A DNA stretch of 64,000 nucleotides, from positions 1 to 64,000 of the forward strand of contig BAEM01000002.1 of NCBI GenBank assembly GCA_000314955.1. Direction: 5' to 3'. Position 1 is the stretch's first letter, and each line of letters starts with the position of its first letter. Shown piece after piece: positions 1-9,763 of this stretch. The notes beneath the pieces are model-generated. The model worked only from the letters and a program-made list of their open reading frames with translations. It did not search any database and was not told where the DNA came from. This stretch comes from Paraglaciecola chathamensis S18K6 (GTDB lineage Bacteria; Pseudomonadota; Gammaproteobacteria; Enterobacterales; Alteromonadaceae). Made by a program: the position numbers and the translations under genes.

Positions 1-13
1 AGACGGTCACTTA

Positions 14-32
14 TTAATGCGGATTGGTATAA
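14..32. repeat. Dispersed short repeat, copy 1
   Basis: The bases ttaatgcggattggtataa recur almost unchanged at 52949-52968 (one internal difference, c/a at the gcgg/acgg position, and a small tail difference). Both copies are intergenic. It looks like a family of short dispersed intergenic repeats; the family is inferred from only two copies here. Confidence 0.5.
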
Positions 33-151
33 CACAAGGGAAATACAGCAAAATGACAGCGTGAGTAAGCTATCCCTCTGGCTATTTAAGCATAGAATAA
101 TTCGTATAACATGGGTAACAGTAAGAGGATTTTTAAAAGCGTAGGGCAGAA

Positions 152-176
152 GCAAAGCAATAGAGCATTGCTTTGC
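152..176. repeat. Perfect 10-bp inverted repeat downstream of the aminotransferase gene
   Basis: GCAAAGCAAT and ATTGCTTTGC flank a 5-base loop. It lies just after the stop of the minus-strand aminotransferase gene, so it may form its terminator or an mRNA 3' end. No good T-run follows on either strand, so intrinsic termination is not assured. Confidence 0.4.
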
Positions 177-198
177 ATTAATAAGTAAGAATCGGCGC

Positions 199-1395
199 CT
201 AGCGCATATTATCTAAAGTGCTCTCAAGGGCCGCCATACCAGTAGGTAAATCGAGCTTGTGGCCTAAATCGATAAAGGCTGAGCCCAATGCGTGAATAGT
301 GCGAAACAGGTTATGGGTGCGGCACTGCTCTCCCATTTGTCCGATACGTATTATATTGGGGCCGAATGAACCGGATATTTCCACGCGATAGCGGTTCGAC
401 ATGGTGCGTAGCACCTCTTTACCGATAATATCTTGAGGTAAGCGAATACCGACGACAGAGTTTAGCCGCGCTGGCTGCTCAACGTACAACTCTAACCCCA
501 TACCTTCTATCGCTGCTTGCAGCGCTTTTGAGCAGCGTTGATGACGAGCAAAGCGCACAGGTAGTGTTTCTGTACATACCAAGCGTAAGGCTTCGTGAAT
601 GGCTAAAATACCAGAGACTGGCGCGGTATAGTGGTAAGATTTTTTATACCAAAATTGATGGCCTAACTTGGCATCAAGACACCAGTGGCGTAGCTGATCT
701 GTGCGTGACTCAATAAAATTCCACGCTTTTTCTGAAAAACCCACCAAAGACACCCCTGGAATACACGACAACCCTTTTTGGCCGCCAGTGATCACGGCAT
801 CAATACCCCAGTCGTCCATGGCTAATTCCATCGTGCTTAAGGTGCATACGGCATCTACTATCACCATACAGTTATGTTTTTTGGCGACACGGCAAATTTG
901 TTCGAGCTCAGCATTGTGCACTGTATTAGAGGTTTCCCCTTGCACTATGGTCAGAACGTTAGGTTTAGTACGTATAATATGTTGTTCGACGGCTTCGGCA
1001 CTGGCAGCCTGACGCTCTTCAATGACCACCTTAGATACGTTGGCTTGTAGACGCTCAGCCATTTCTGCTAGGCGGCTACTAAAAAAGCCGTTACAAATAC
1101 TCAATACGTTGTCACCCGGGCGCACTAAGTTAGCAACCGCCATTTCCATGGCGGCAGAGCCTGGGCCTGCCACTCCTAAAATCAAGCCATTTTCAGTTTG
1201 AAACACATAGCGCGACATCACCTTAACTTGTTCGATAATTTGCGCCATGGTGTCGCCGAGATGATTGATCACTATGCCATTCGCTGCCGCAACTTTAGCC
1301 GGAATTGGCACCGGGCCTGCCCCCATCATCAATAAGGGTTCGTCGGGTAAAATGTTATCTAGCGAAATAATTCCTTGTGGCACACAAATCGACAC
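199..1395 (-). CDS. Class V aminotransferase (alanine/serine-glyoxylate aminotransferase family)
   Basis: This is a PLP-dependent fold-type I aminotransferase of about 398 residues, the usual length for the alanine-glyoxylate/serine-glyoxylate group. The GAGP motif that starts the domain lies near residue 25, the PLP-ring aspartate in VDAVCTL at 181, and the Schiff-base lysine in GGQKG at 207. I placed the start at a GTG (1395) preceded by a strong AGGAG five bases away. A longer frame reaches 1557, but its extra 54 residues are low-complexity and unlike the family. The gene stands alone, divergent from the YitT-type gene. The family predicts cytosolic transamination of glyoxylate or a related 2-oxo acid; the exact substrate cannot be read from the sequence. 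Confidence 0.85.
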   Translation of the reverse strand: MSICVPQGIISLDNILPDEPLLMMGAGPVPIPAKVAAANGIVINHLGDTMAQIIEQVKVMSRYVFQTENGLILGVAGPGSAAMEMAVANLVRPGDNVLSICNGFFSSRLAEMAERLQANVSKVVIEERQAASAEAVEQHIIRTKPNVLTIVQGETSNTVHNAELEQICRVAKKHNCMVIVDAVCTLSTMELAMDDWGIDAVITGGQKGLSCIPGVSLVGFSEKAWNFIESRTDQLRHWCLDAKLGHQFWYKKSYHYTAPVSGILAIHEALRLVCTETLPVRFARHQRCSKALQAAIEGMGLELYVEQPARLNSVVGIRLPQDIIGKEVLRTMSNRYRVEISGSFGPNIIRIGQMGEQCRTHNLFRTIHALGSAFIDLGHKLDLPTGMAALESTLDNMR

Positions 1396-1739
1396 TGGGT
1401 CTCCTGAGTCATTAGACGGCTTTAAAAAAGGGTAACTAGCATATCGCCAAGCAGCGGGTAGGCATAGAGCAAAATTGAAACAAATATATTTATTCTGTTG
1501 TTTGTTGTGGCTACCAATACCGGGCGCTAAATTGGCAAATTGATTTTTGTAAAACAAACGAAAGTTAAATTAATATTTACATTTAATATCAGTAGTTTAC
1601 ATGGCATTAACCTAGAGGCGAATAAGGCTGGTAAGGGCGCTTTATTACTGTACAATGCCGCCCCTCGAAAGCATAGACTTGCTCAAAATATATCCAGAAA
1701 CGTACTTACGTGCTGGAAAGTTCTAGGAGAAATTAAGGT
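1396..1739. other. Divergent intergenic region between aminotransferase and YitT-type genes
   Basis: This AT-rich stretch must hold the promoters of both flanking genes. A TACAAT hexamer at 1651-1656 is a plausible -10 for the plus-strand gene, with only a weak -35 upstream. No RNA gene or convincing small ORF is visible. Confidence 0.4.
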
Positions 1740-2522
1740 ATGCATTCCTCTACTCATCGATTTTACGAAGATGTGCTGGCGATATTAAGCGGCACTGTTT
1801 TTGTTAGTTTAGGTTTAGCCATCTTTAAAACATTAGGTTTATTAATCGGTGGCACGGCGGGTATCGCACTGTTACTGAGTCACTTTGTACCGGTTAAATT
1901 TGGTTTACTGTTCTTTTTAGTGAACTTACCGTTTTATTATATTGCCCTTAAACAGCTGGGTTGGCGTTTTACCCTCAATACGTTTGTGACCATTTCATTG
2001 GTCTCTGTGCTGGTGGAAAATATGCATTTGTTTATTTCCCTCAGCGACATTCAACCCGTTTTTGGTGCGGTGGTAGGCGGTATGCTGATTGGCATGGGTA
2101 TGCTGATTTTATTCAGGCATAAATCCAGTTTAGGCGGGTTGGGGATCCTTGCGTTTTACTTGCAGGGTAGCCGAGGCATTCGTGCTGGTACCTTTCAGCT
2201 GGTCGTTGACAGCCTTATCGTGGTTGGCGCGCTATTTATCATGAACCCGATTTTACTGGCTATTTCCCTCGCCGGTATGGTGACTACCAATGTCATACTA
2301 GCGGTGAATCATAAACCAGGGCGTTACCATAGTAACTATGCTGAAACCATGGCAGAGCTGACGTGTGAAACTGCACAAGAAGTTAAAGCGGCAAACGACA
2401 CCGATCAGTCAGCAAACAATTGGCCGATATCGTTAAACGCTTTGAATTCTAGTGCGTTACCGCAAGGGTCGAGTAAGAATAAAGTAGCTTGCTCTCCCGG
2501 TTCATTTTTAAAACGCACGTAA
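1740..2522 (+). CDS. YitT-family (DUF161) membrane protein with long C-terminal tail
   Basis: This is a multi-pass inner-membrane protein. Hydrophobic segments run from about residue 15 to 185, with the glycine-rich GGTAGIALLLSH near 38-50 and GGMLIGMGM near 112, as in the YitT family. Family members are uncharacterised membrane proteins and I assign no substrate. The ATG follows AGGAGA with suitable spacing. The hydrophobic core ends near residue 200, and the remaining ~55 residues are polar. The last ~39 codons lie antisense to the 3' end of the convergent VOC gene (2405-2824), an unusual tail-to-tail overlap of 118 bases. The tail could be genuine, or the result of a lost upstream stop. 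Confidence 0.75.
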   Translation: MHSSTHRFYEDVLAILSGTVFVSLGLAIFKTLGLLIGGTAGIALLLSHFVPVKFGLLFFLVNLPFYYIALKQLGWRFTLNTFVTISLVSVLVENMHLFISLSDIQPVFGAVVGGMLIGMGMLILFRHKSSLGGLGILAFYLQGSRGIRAGTFQLVVDSLIVVGALFIMNPILLAISLAGMVTTNVILAVNHKPGRYHSNYAETMAELTCETAQEVKAANDTDQSANNWPISLNALNSSALPQGSSKNKVACSPGSFLKRT

Positions 2523-2824
2523 GGCTCTATAACAAAATTGACGTTGGCGGCTTGCAACCGAGCCGCTAGATCATGCCAATCCTGCATTGTTAGTACCACT
2601 CCAAAGTGAGGCACAGGTACGGCTTTATCATCTACCTTATTTGCAGCGGGCCGGTTCGGCATTTCTGCTACCAAATGGGTAACCAACTGATGGCCGAAAA
2701 AGTTCCAGTCTATCCAATGTTCTGAAGACCGTCCTTGGGCGCAGCCCAATAACTCGCCATAAAATGCTCTGCTTACGACTAAATCTGTCACCGGAATGGC
2801 TAGATGAAAGGGCATAATGGTCAT
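2405..2824 (-). CDS. VOC (glyoxalase/bleomycin-resistance) family protein
   Basis: This is a small vicinal-oxygen-chelate fold protein of 139 residues. It opens with the typical beta-strand FHLAIPVTDL and the helix AFYGELLGC. A central HFGVVLTMQDW and the C-terminal FLLDPCGNALEFKAF complete the paired beta-alpha-beta modules, and the last carries the usual metal-ligand glutamate (NALEFK). Start is the ATG at 2824, six bases after AAGGA; an in-frame upstream start at 2860 lacks a site. Its 3' end overlaps the convergent YitT-type gene by 118 bases. Enzyme type (dioxygenase, lyase or binding protein) cannot be told from sequence alone. Confidence 0.82.
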   Translation of the reverse strand: MTIMPFHLAIPVTDLVVSRAFYGELLGCAQGRSSEHWIDWNFFGHQLVTHLVAEMPNRPAANKVDDKAVPVPHFGVVLTMQDWHDLAARLQAANVNFVIEPYVRFKNEPGEQATLFLLDPCGNALEFKAFNDIGQLFAD

Positions 2825-2860
2825 GATGATTCCTTTAATATGGGTATAAATAGCGGGCAT

Positions 2861-2887
2861 AAAAAAAGCCGCTTAAAAGCGGCTTTT
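2861..2887 (-). terminator. Rho-independent terminator of purA
   Basis: The stem AAAAGCCGCT/AGCGGCTTTT has a 4-base loop and is followed on the minus strand by seven T. It lies just after the purA stop. Confidence 0.85.
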
Positions 2888-2906
2888 AGAATACAGCAAT
2901 TGGCTA

Positions 2907-4208
<1,302 letters not shown>

Positions 4209-4286
4209 TTAGAGAAGTGTCAGAAAATTAGGCGGGGATCCTATCAAATTTCCGGCAGCATCTGAATACAAAAATGTGCTTAATTT

Positions 4287-4472
4287 TTATATCAGGAAAA
4301 ACAGGCTCACTAACCCGATGGTGACAAGTGTGCCGCCAATGCTACGTAATTGATTTACAGGCTGTTCTACCATTTGTTGCAGGTAATTACGCCATTTGTT
4401 TGGGAATAACATGGGACCGATGCCTTCGATTATTAACACTAAGGCAAAGGCGATAAGCAGTGTATTTAGCAT
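4287..4472 (-). CDS. DUF2065 (YjeT-type) small membrane protein
   Basis: This 61-residue protein has two hydrophobic segments (about 3-22 and 43-60) around a short basic linker containing FPNKWRNYLQQM, the hallmark of the DUF2065/YjeT family. Function is unknown. The gene sits directly upstream of purA on the same strand, matching the conserved yjeT-purA neighbourhood of gammaproteobacteria, and is probably cotranscribed with it. Confidence 0.85.
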   Translation of the reverse strand: MLNTLLIAFALVLIIEGIGPMLFPNKWRNYLQQMVEQPVNQLRSIGGTLVTIGLVSLFFLI

Positions 4473-4527
4473 AAAACGCTCTAAAATGAACCAAGCGCTA
4501 TATGATATAGCAAATTGATCCCACGCC

Positions 4528-6027
4528 CTAGTGGGCTAAAGGACCGCCATTAACCAAGGTTAGTTCGAAACTAAAACAGGTGCCCTTACCTAATTTGCTT
4601 TCTACTTTTAGGTCAGAATTGAGCAGCGCCATCAATTTCTGACAGATAGCTAATCCTAAACCTGCATGACTACATGTGTCTTTTTCTGTGTTACTTGCTT
4701 GATAGCGGGCATCAAAAATAAAGGCGATTTCTTTATCACTGATACCAACGCCTGTATCGCGAATATCTACCCTTAGCTTGTCATTGTGAATCGCCACGAC
4801 TAAGTCGACCTTGCCATTTGCTGGGGTATGGCGAATCGCGTTGGCGATAAGGTTCGTCAGTACCCGCTCTAGCTTACCGATGTCAGCGAATACGTGATAT
4901 TCAAAATGGTTCGGAATAACCCGAATCTCAATGCCTTTATTTTGAGCATCTAACGCGAATTTTGCCGCTACATCGTGAAGTAGTTCACCTAAGGGGAAGG
5001 GCTCTTGATGCAGGGTAACTTGCCCGCCTTCTAAGTAGGCCAATTCGAAAATTTGGTCGATAAGATGCTTGAGGTTTTTAGCGTTCTTCAGAGAAACATC
5101 AACAAAATGTTTGCGGTCTTTTGCCGACAAGGTATCTTCGTTTAGTGCCAACGTTTCAATATAGCCCTGTAAACTGGCAAGCGGCGTGCGCAGATCATGT
5201 GATAAATCTGCCAGTAACACTCTGCGCTGGGTGTCGATTTTACTCAGCTTCTCAAATTGGTGGTCAATGTGACTCAACATGTCAGTAAAGGCGCAGCCAA
5301 GACGGTCAACTTCATTGTGACTGTTTCTATTCCAAACGGCTAAATCTCGAGGAACGTGCTCTCGATGAAAGTCCGCCTCACGGACTTTTTCCATGTCGTC
5401 GCTTAAGCGTCTAAGCGGGGTCGTGAAGTACTTAAACATCACAAGTAAGGCAATTAACAACAGCGTTAAACCGACCACCATAAACAGGGCGATTTCACGC
5501 ATACTTTGGCTATTTTGTAAGTTGGCAAGTATGGAGTCATAACGCTCACCTCCGATAATGACGTACAGGTAACCTTGCAGCTTGTTGTCATTGTATACGG
5601 GGGCAGCGGAAAATATTTTGTGCCTGCCAAGCTGTCTTGGGTCGTCGCCTTCGATCGGAAAGCTTTTACCATCACCTATTAAGTGTTTAATCGGTGCGAT
5701 ATCGACTTTTTTCGCTTTGACCTTGCCCGGCTCTGCAGAGTAAGTGAGAATTTTGCCTTGCGGGTCGAGGTAATAAAATTCAAAGTTTGGGCCTAAAATC
5801 ATTAAGGTATGGAATAGGTTTCCTAGCGCGTCGTAGTCGTAAACGCCCTCTTTTAATAGTGGGTTGTCCTGCACTAGGTGTTCAGCTAAACCGAGATGTA
5901 ATTTTTGTTCTGCTTCTTGTTGCGTTAGTTTTTGTAGCTCATTAGTGGAATAAAAACAGGCGATCATGACCAGCATAAAGACCGCAACCAGCGAAATGGC
6001 TAAACGTTGATAGAAGCAGATTTTCAT
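4528..6027 (-). CDS. Membrane sensor histidine kinase (HAMP, HisKA, HATPase)
   Basis: This is the sensor kinase partner of the response regulator whose stop codon overlaps its start (TAATG). The 499 residues run in order: TM1 about 8-26, a periplasmic sensing region of about 150 residues, TM2 about 179-199, a HAMP linker, HisKA with phospho-acceptor His277 in [12 protein letters not shown], and a HATPase_c domain with NLIANAIRHT, DTGVGISD and GLGLAICQKL. All catalytic boxes are intact. The periplasmic domain is not one I recognise, so the signal is unknown. It is the last gene of a probable operon headed by two spondin-type exported proteins, which may be its targets or its signal source. Confidence 0.9.
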   Translation of the reverse strand: MKICFYQRLAISLVAVFMLVMIACFYSTNELQKLTQQEAEQKLHLGLAEHLVQDNPLLKEGVYDYDALGNLFHTLMILGPNFEFYYLDPQGKILTYSAEPGKVKAKKVDIAPIKHLIGDGKSFPIEGDDPRQLGRHKIFSAAPVYNDNKLQGYLYVIIGGERYDSILANLQNSQSMREIALFMVVGLTLLLIALLVMFKYFTTPLRRLSDDMEKVREADFHREHVPRDLAVWNRNSHNEVDRLGCAFTDMLSHIDHQFEKLSKIDTQRRVLLADLSHDLRTPLASLQGYIETLALNEDTLSAKDRKHFVDVSLKNAKNLKHLIDQIFELAYLEGGQVTLHQEPFPLGELLHDVAAKFALDAQNKGIEIRVIPNHFEYHVFADIGKLERVLTNLIANAIRHTPANGKVDLVVAIHNDKLRVDIRDTGVGISDKEIAFIFDARYQASNTEKDTCSHAGLGLAICQKLMALLNSDLKVESKLGKGTCFSFELTLVNGGPLAH

Positions 6028-6746
6028 TAGTCGGATACCCCTTGAGGATTAAATTTGTAGCCCACACCCCAGACTGTTTGAACAATTTTGGGAGACGTGG
6101 CGTTTTTTTCGAGCTTGGCTCGTAAACGGTTAATATGCGAATTGACCGTATGCTCGTAGCCGCTGTGGTGATAGCCCCACACGGATTCCAGTAGTTGGCT
6201 GCGGCTAAAGACTTGTCCAGGGTGGTTAGCAAGGTGATGTAGCAGCTCAAACTCTGTGGCCGTTAGTACCAGCTCCTGTTCGGCTAAAAACACCTGATGA
6301 TTTTTTTGTTCGATACGTAAAGTACCTATACACAACGCTTCGCTTTCTTGAGGGGAGGGCACATGGGATTGTTGTAGTACATGCACTTTGCGTAATTGAG
6401 AGCGTACTCTTGCTTGCAATTCGCGAACGCTGAAAGGCTTGGTCATATAATCATCTGCGCCTAGTTCTAGCCCCAGAACACGGTCGGTCTCTGAGTTTTT
6501 CGACGTCAGCATAATAATAATTTGCATTGGACGCTTATCACGAATTTGCCGACAAATATCTAGCCCGTTCATATTCGGTAGCATCACATCCAGTAAGATC
6601 ACCGAATAGTCGTTTTCGAGTGCTTGAGTGAGCGCGAGTTGACCGTCTGTTTGATGGTCTATTTCAACGCCAAGCTCAAGTAAGTTGACTCGCATTAGAT
6701 TGGCGATATCAAGGTCGTCTTCAACGATGAGAATTCTGTCAGTCAT
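6027..6746 (-). CDS. OmpR/PhoB-family response regulator
   Basis: This is a 239-residue two-domain regulator. The receiver has an acidic pocket (EDD near 9-11), phospho-acceptor Asp in LLDVMLPNMNG, the conserved Thr/Ser (MLTSKN) and Lys (YMTKPFSV). The C-terminal winged helix contains LTATEFELLHHLANHPGQV and VNSHINRLRAKLEK. It overlaps the kinase gene by one base, so the two are translationally coupled. I prefer the ATG at 6746 (MTDRILIVEDD); a GTG at 6758 would add four residues. It follows the spondin genes on the same strand but is separated from them by a hairpin terminator, so partial read-through or its own promoter is possible. Confidence 0.92.
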   Translation of the reverse strand: MTDRILIVEDDLDIANLMRVNLLELGVEIDHQTDGQLALTQALENDYSVILLDVMLPNMNGLDICRQIRDKRPMQIIIMLTSKNSETDRVLGLELGADDYMTKPFSVRELQARVRSQLRKVHVLQQSHVPSPQESEALCIGTLRIEQKNHQVFLAEQELVLTATEFELLHHLANHPGQVFSRSQLLESVWGYHHSGYEHTVNSHINRLRAKLEKNATSPKIVQTVWGVGYKFNPQGVSD

Positions 6747-6783
6747 AGGAAACACCACAAATGTAAAAACATATAGAGCGATA

Positions 6784-6819
6784 AAAAAGCGCTAATCTTT
6801 CACAAGAAAAGCGCTTTTT
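6784..6819. terminator. Hairpin terminator between spondin genes and the response regulator
   Basis: AAAAAGCGCT (6784-6793) pairs with AGCGCTTTTT (6810-6819), giving A/T runs for termination on either strand. On the minus strand it would end or attenuate transcription from the spondin genes before the response regulator. Confidence 0.65.
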
Positions 6820-6850
6820 GCTTATATGTGCGTTTGTTTTGTGCTTTTTA

Positions 6851-7573
6851 TTATTCGGTACGAGTGATCTGTATTCGAATAACAGGGTTGTCGAACTTAT
6901 GTTCTACGGTTAAAGCTGACGTGCTCAGGCCATCATCAAAGCTCACTACACCTGGGTGCATTGAGATAAACCCGCTATCGTCACGGGTAGGGTTGAACCC
7001 TTCTCCGCTTGCAGCAGGCCCTGGCACTGTGGCTGCGCTTTCGGTGTTTTTCTCTGTACCTGCATCATACGCAGGGCGCGTTGTTGTCCAGCTGTCTCCA
7101 ACGGCTAATTGAGATAAATCCCACGCATTAATCCCAGTAAAAGCATCATTGGTATTGCCTAACATAGCGGCAATGGTGAGCTTAGCATCGGTAATGTCTT
7201 CAATGGTGACGCTGATAGTTTGCTGGTCGCCCGGTGTAATGGGGCCGTCACCACCGGCACTGGCCAAACCTAAGGTTAGAAACGATTCTGAGCTGCCCTC
7301 TTCAGCAATCCGCTCTAGTTCAACAGAAGGTACTTGGCCAACCGCCCACAAGTTCCCATCAGCATGTAAGACAATGGCGGGCGGGGATACAGGTTGTCCG
7401 TTGGTTAAGTTAACAACGGTCACCTCGTAACTTACGTCCACGGGAGTAGGTTCTGGCGCAGGTACTTCAACTTCAACGATCACTTCTCTGGTGTCATCGT
7501 CATCACAGGCGCTTAATGCGAGAGGCAGTGCCAGTAAAAGCACTTTTTTATAATGTTTGATTAAATTTGGCAT
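6851..7573 (-). CDS. Spondin-domain lipoprotein
   Basis: This is a 240-residue exported protein with a lipobox (ALSAC, Cys at about 23) followed by an acidic DDDD run, so probably an outer-membrane lipoprotein. After a Pro/Glu/Val-rich linker (about 30-45), the sequence YEVTVVNLTNGQPVSPP starts a spondin-N type domain. This domain also has AMLGNTNDAFTGINAW and AYDAGTEKNTE. The last two motifs are shared with the gene just upstream (SNDGFVGLDNW and AYDAGTEANDE), so the pair are paralogues, 10 bases apart and surely cotranscribed. A good AAGGAG precedes the start. Bacterial spondin-N proteins have no established role. The neighbouring two-component genes suggest regulated surface expression. 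Confidence 0.78.
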   Translation of the reverse strand: MPNLIKHYKKVLLLALPLALSACDDDDTREVIVEVEVPAPEPTPVDVSYEVTVVNLTNGQPVSPPAIVLHADGNLWAVGQVPSVELERIAEEGSSESFLTLGLASAGGDGPITPGDQQTISVTIEDITDAKLTIAAMLGNTNDAFTGINAWDLSQLAVGDSWTTTRPAYDAGTEKNTESAATVPGPAASGEGFNPTRDDSGFISMHPGVVSFDDGLSTSALTVEHKFDNPVIRIQITRTE

Positions 7574-7583
7574 AACAGTCTCC

Positions 7584-8288
7584 TTATCTGACGGTTACTG
7601 TTACTTTCGCGACTGGGTTCAACCAGCGATGAACGGCGTTGTTTACATCGCTTGTGCCATCAGTCATTGAATCATCTCCAATGTTGCCGCGGTGAATGTG
7701 CACTGTCGCATTGGTGTCAGCACCGGCTACGCCGCTACCGCCAGTGCCTAGCAAAGGGTCTAGTGGTGGTGGAACAGGCATACCTGGCATACCCGGTTCG
7801 CCGCTACCACGTAACTCATCATTGGCTTCGGTGCCGGCATCGTAAGCATTGAGCAATACGGTATAGGTACCCGCCTCAGTTGGAATTTCCCAATTGTCTA
7901 AACCGACAAAACCATCGTTTGACGGTAAAATCATCGCTACCACTGATAGCATTAGGTTACCGTCGGTGGTCATGACGTCACCTGATGCGCTCATGGTCGG
8001 GGCAAGTAATCCACCTGCTGGGTTGGCGATCATATCTGCACCGGCCGCAGTGGCAAGGGTAGTGATGCCATCGATACTGCCACCCTCGGCCATCATTTGT
8101 AGTTCTGTGCTTGCCGCTTCTCCTACTTCAAACAAGCTTGCATCTGGGGTATGTACTACCGCAGCAATAGGCGTGAAATAAAGGCCGTGGGTTAAATTTT
8201 GAATTTCTACGCTGATATCAGCAGCTAAACTTTGTTGACTTGATAATGCCAGCATGGCTGCTGCAGATAAGATATTAATGCGCTTCAT
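7584..8288 (-). CDS. Secreted spondin-domain protein
   Basis: This 234-residue protein has a Sec signal peptide cleaved about residue 22 (SLAADIS). The spondin-N type domain starts with ISVEIQNLTHGLYFTPIAAVVH and continues through VVAMILPSNDGFVGLDNW and YDAGTEANDE. A Gly/Pro/Met-rich loop near 165-180 (GEPGMPGMPVPPP) separates the last strand region. No lipobox, so it is probably periplasmic or secreted, unlike its lipoprotein paralogue downstream. Good GAGGA before the ATG. It is the first gene of the spondin/two-component unit, and the 130 bases upstream should hold the main promoter. Confidence 0.78.
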   Translation of the reverse strand: MKRINILSAAAMLALSSQQSLAADISVEIQNLTHGLYFTPIAAVVHTPDASLFEVGEAASTELQMMAEGGSIDGITTLATAAGADMIANPAGGLLAPTMSASGDVMTTDGNLMLSVVAMILPSNDGFVGLDNWEIPTEAGTYTVLLNAYDAGTEANDELRGSGEPGMPGMPVPPPLDPLLGTGGSGVAGADTNATVHIHRGNIGDDSMTDGTSDVNNAVHRWLNPVAKVTVTVR

Positions 8289-8419
8289 GATCGTTCCTCA
8301 GTAGTGAATTAGTGTTAATGCACTATCCATACTGAGAGGAAACTATCCCGAAAGTATCACAGAAAAAAAACGAATTTGTTCTCGTGCCATCACAAGTCTA
8401 AACAAGCGTAGTTGACGCC

Positions 8420-9376
8420 CTATTCTGATGTTGTTTTCGCTTTGCTGAGCCTTTTGATCTGCTTTCTGACTGGAATTTTCTTCGCTTTGTCCAACTGAAT
8501 GCTGTAACCATTTCCACCTATGCCATTAAACACTTCGTCGGTAAATATAATGGTGTTGTTGTCAGCAGCGAAGGTAACCGCTTCTTTTTGCGTGACGATC
8601 CCTAAGTCAATTTGATAAGCGTCGCCTGAAAAGAAGTCGTCACCTTTCCAGTTTTCAAACAACCAAAGTCGCTCTGAATCAAGTAATACTAGCTTGGTGC
8701 GATCCGGGCTCAGTGCCGCAGAGGTAACCCAACATAGTTCTTTAATAATGGTACAGGTCGAGAACTCGTTGATGTATTCAGCATCAAAATTTGCAGCGTG
8801 ATCGCCTATTTTATACAGGCGTGTTTTGCCATCAAACGGGCTAGAACGGTTTTTGGTAAACAGATAGAGTTTGCGCTTAAAATAAATAAAGGCTTCAACG
8901 TCATAATGAACATTCTTACGTGGCTTCTCACCCTTGATGGCTTTAAATTTGGGGTAGGTGAACTTTATGATTTCAGCTGTGGTAGTTTCGCCTTTAATGT
9001 CGATAGGGTTTTCAATTTTATAGATAGTTAACCATTCACGATCGTTGTCATTATTGCCAAAATCACCAATAAAAAAATGACCAAAGTAGTCTTGGGTCAT
9101 GTCTTCCCAATCTGAGTTTTTGGCATTCGTGATCTTGATGCTGCGCACAATGTCGCCCGTATCATCCAACTGATATAAGCGTGGCTCGTCGCCACCGTCA
9201 TTTATTGCCCACAGACGCTGTCTTTTATCATACTCGATACCTGATATTTCTTTCAGGCGACTATCAAAGCTGATGAATTTAACGCTGTTGAGCAACCACA
9301 CGCGGTAGCCTTGCACCGCAACGAACACGACTGCTGTTGCTAGAACGAGATATGTGATGGATTTTTTGGTCAGCAT
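8420..9376 (-). CDS. Membrane-anchored beta-propeller-like protein, function unknown
   Basis: This is a 318-residue protein with one N-terminal hydrophobic segment (about 8-25) as signal anchor, then a periplasmic region. Motifs such as ISGIEYDKRQRLWAINDGG, NSDWEDMTQD and IGDFGNNDNDR are typical of a beta-propeller group related to SdiA-regulated and phytase-esterase-like domains. The C-terminus is basic (KKIPVRKQIKRL). The ribosome site is weak. It lies upstream of the spondin genes on the same strand with a 131-base gap, so it may or may not belong to the same unit. I do not assign an activity. Confidence 0.6.
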   Translation of the reverse strand: MLTKKSITYLVLATAVVFVAVQGYRVWLLNSVKFISFDSRLKEISGIEYDKRQRLWAINDGGDEPRLYQLDDTGDIVRSIKITNAKNSDWEDMTQDYFGHFFIGDFGNNDNDREWLTIYKIENPIDIKGETTTAEIIKFTYPKFKAIKGEKPRKNVHYDVEAFIYFKRKLYLFTKNRSSPFDGKTRLYKIGDHAANFDAEYINEFSTCTIIKELCWVTSAALSPDRTKLVLLDSERLWLFENWKGDDFFSGDAYQIDLGIVTQKEAVTFAADNNTIIFTDEVFNGIGGNGYSIQLDKAKKIPVRKQIKRLSKAKTTSE

Positions 9377-9763
9377 GGAAAGTCATAGATTTGCTACGTT
9401 GAGGTAAGTATACCGTTATCGGATAATAAAATGTGCCAATATTGCTAGGCAAAATACAAAAAAGTGCAAAAAAGTGTAACGGTAAACGCTTGGTGTGAAA
9501 TCGGGCTGAATTTGGCGTTCATATGTCGCCAAATAGAGACTGATTTTACATCGTTAATAGTATGAATTTATAAATTCAACTGATTGATATTGCTGAATAA
9601 AATTTCATTCTTAGCGGGGCGTAAATAAATATTTAAAATGACGTTAAATTTATCTTGACCAGATGTGAAATTGGGCGTAAAAATCTGCCGATTGCAGGCA
9701 TTTGTCGCTGCAAGAATATGCTCTAATATCGCCGCAAGGCATCCTTATTTTGGTGAGGAATAT
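9377..9763. other. Long AT-rich intergenic region with repeats and a promoter
   Basis: It contains a 10-bp direct repeat CAAAAAAGTG at 9457-9466 and 9467-9476. It also has an inverted repeat ATTTGGCG-9-CGCCAAAT at 9510-9534, which could be an operator. A promoter-like TTGACC (9655-9660), a 17-base spacer and TAAAAA (9678-9683) precede the small secreted protein gene. No coding sequence is evident. Confidence 0.5.

Noticed and set aside
1396-1557. Upstream extension of the aminotransferase to a start at 1557
   Set aside because: The extra 54 residues are unlike the family, and the GTG at 1395 has an excellent AGGAG.
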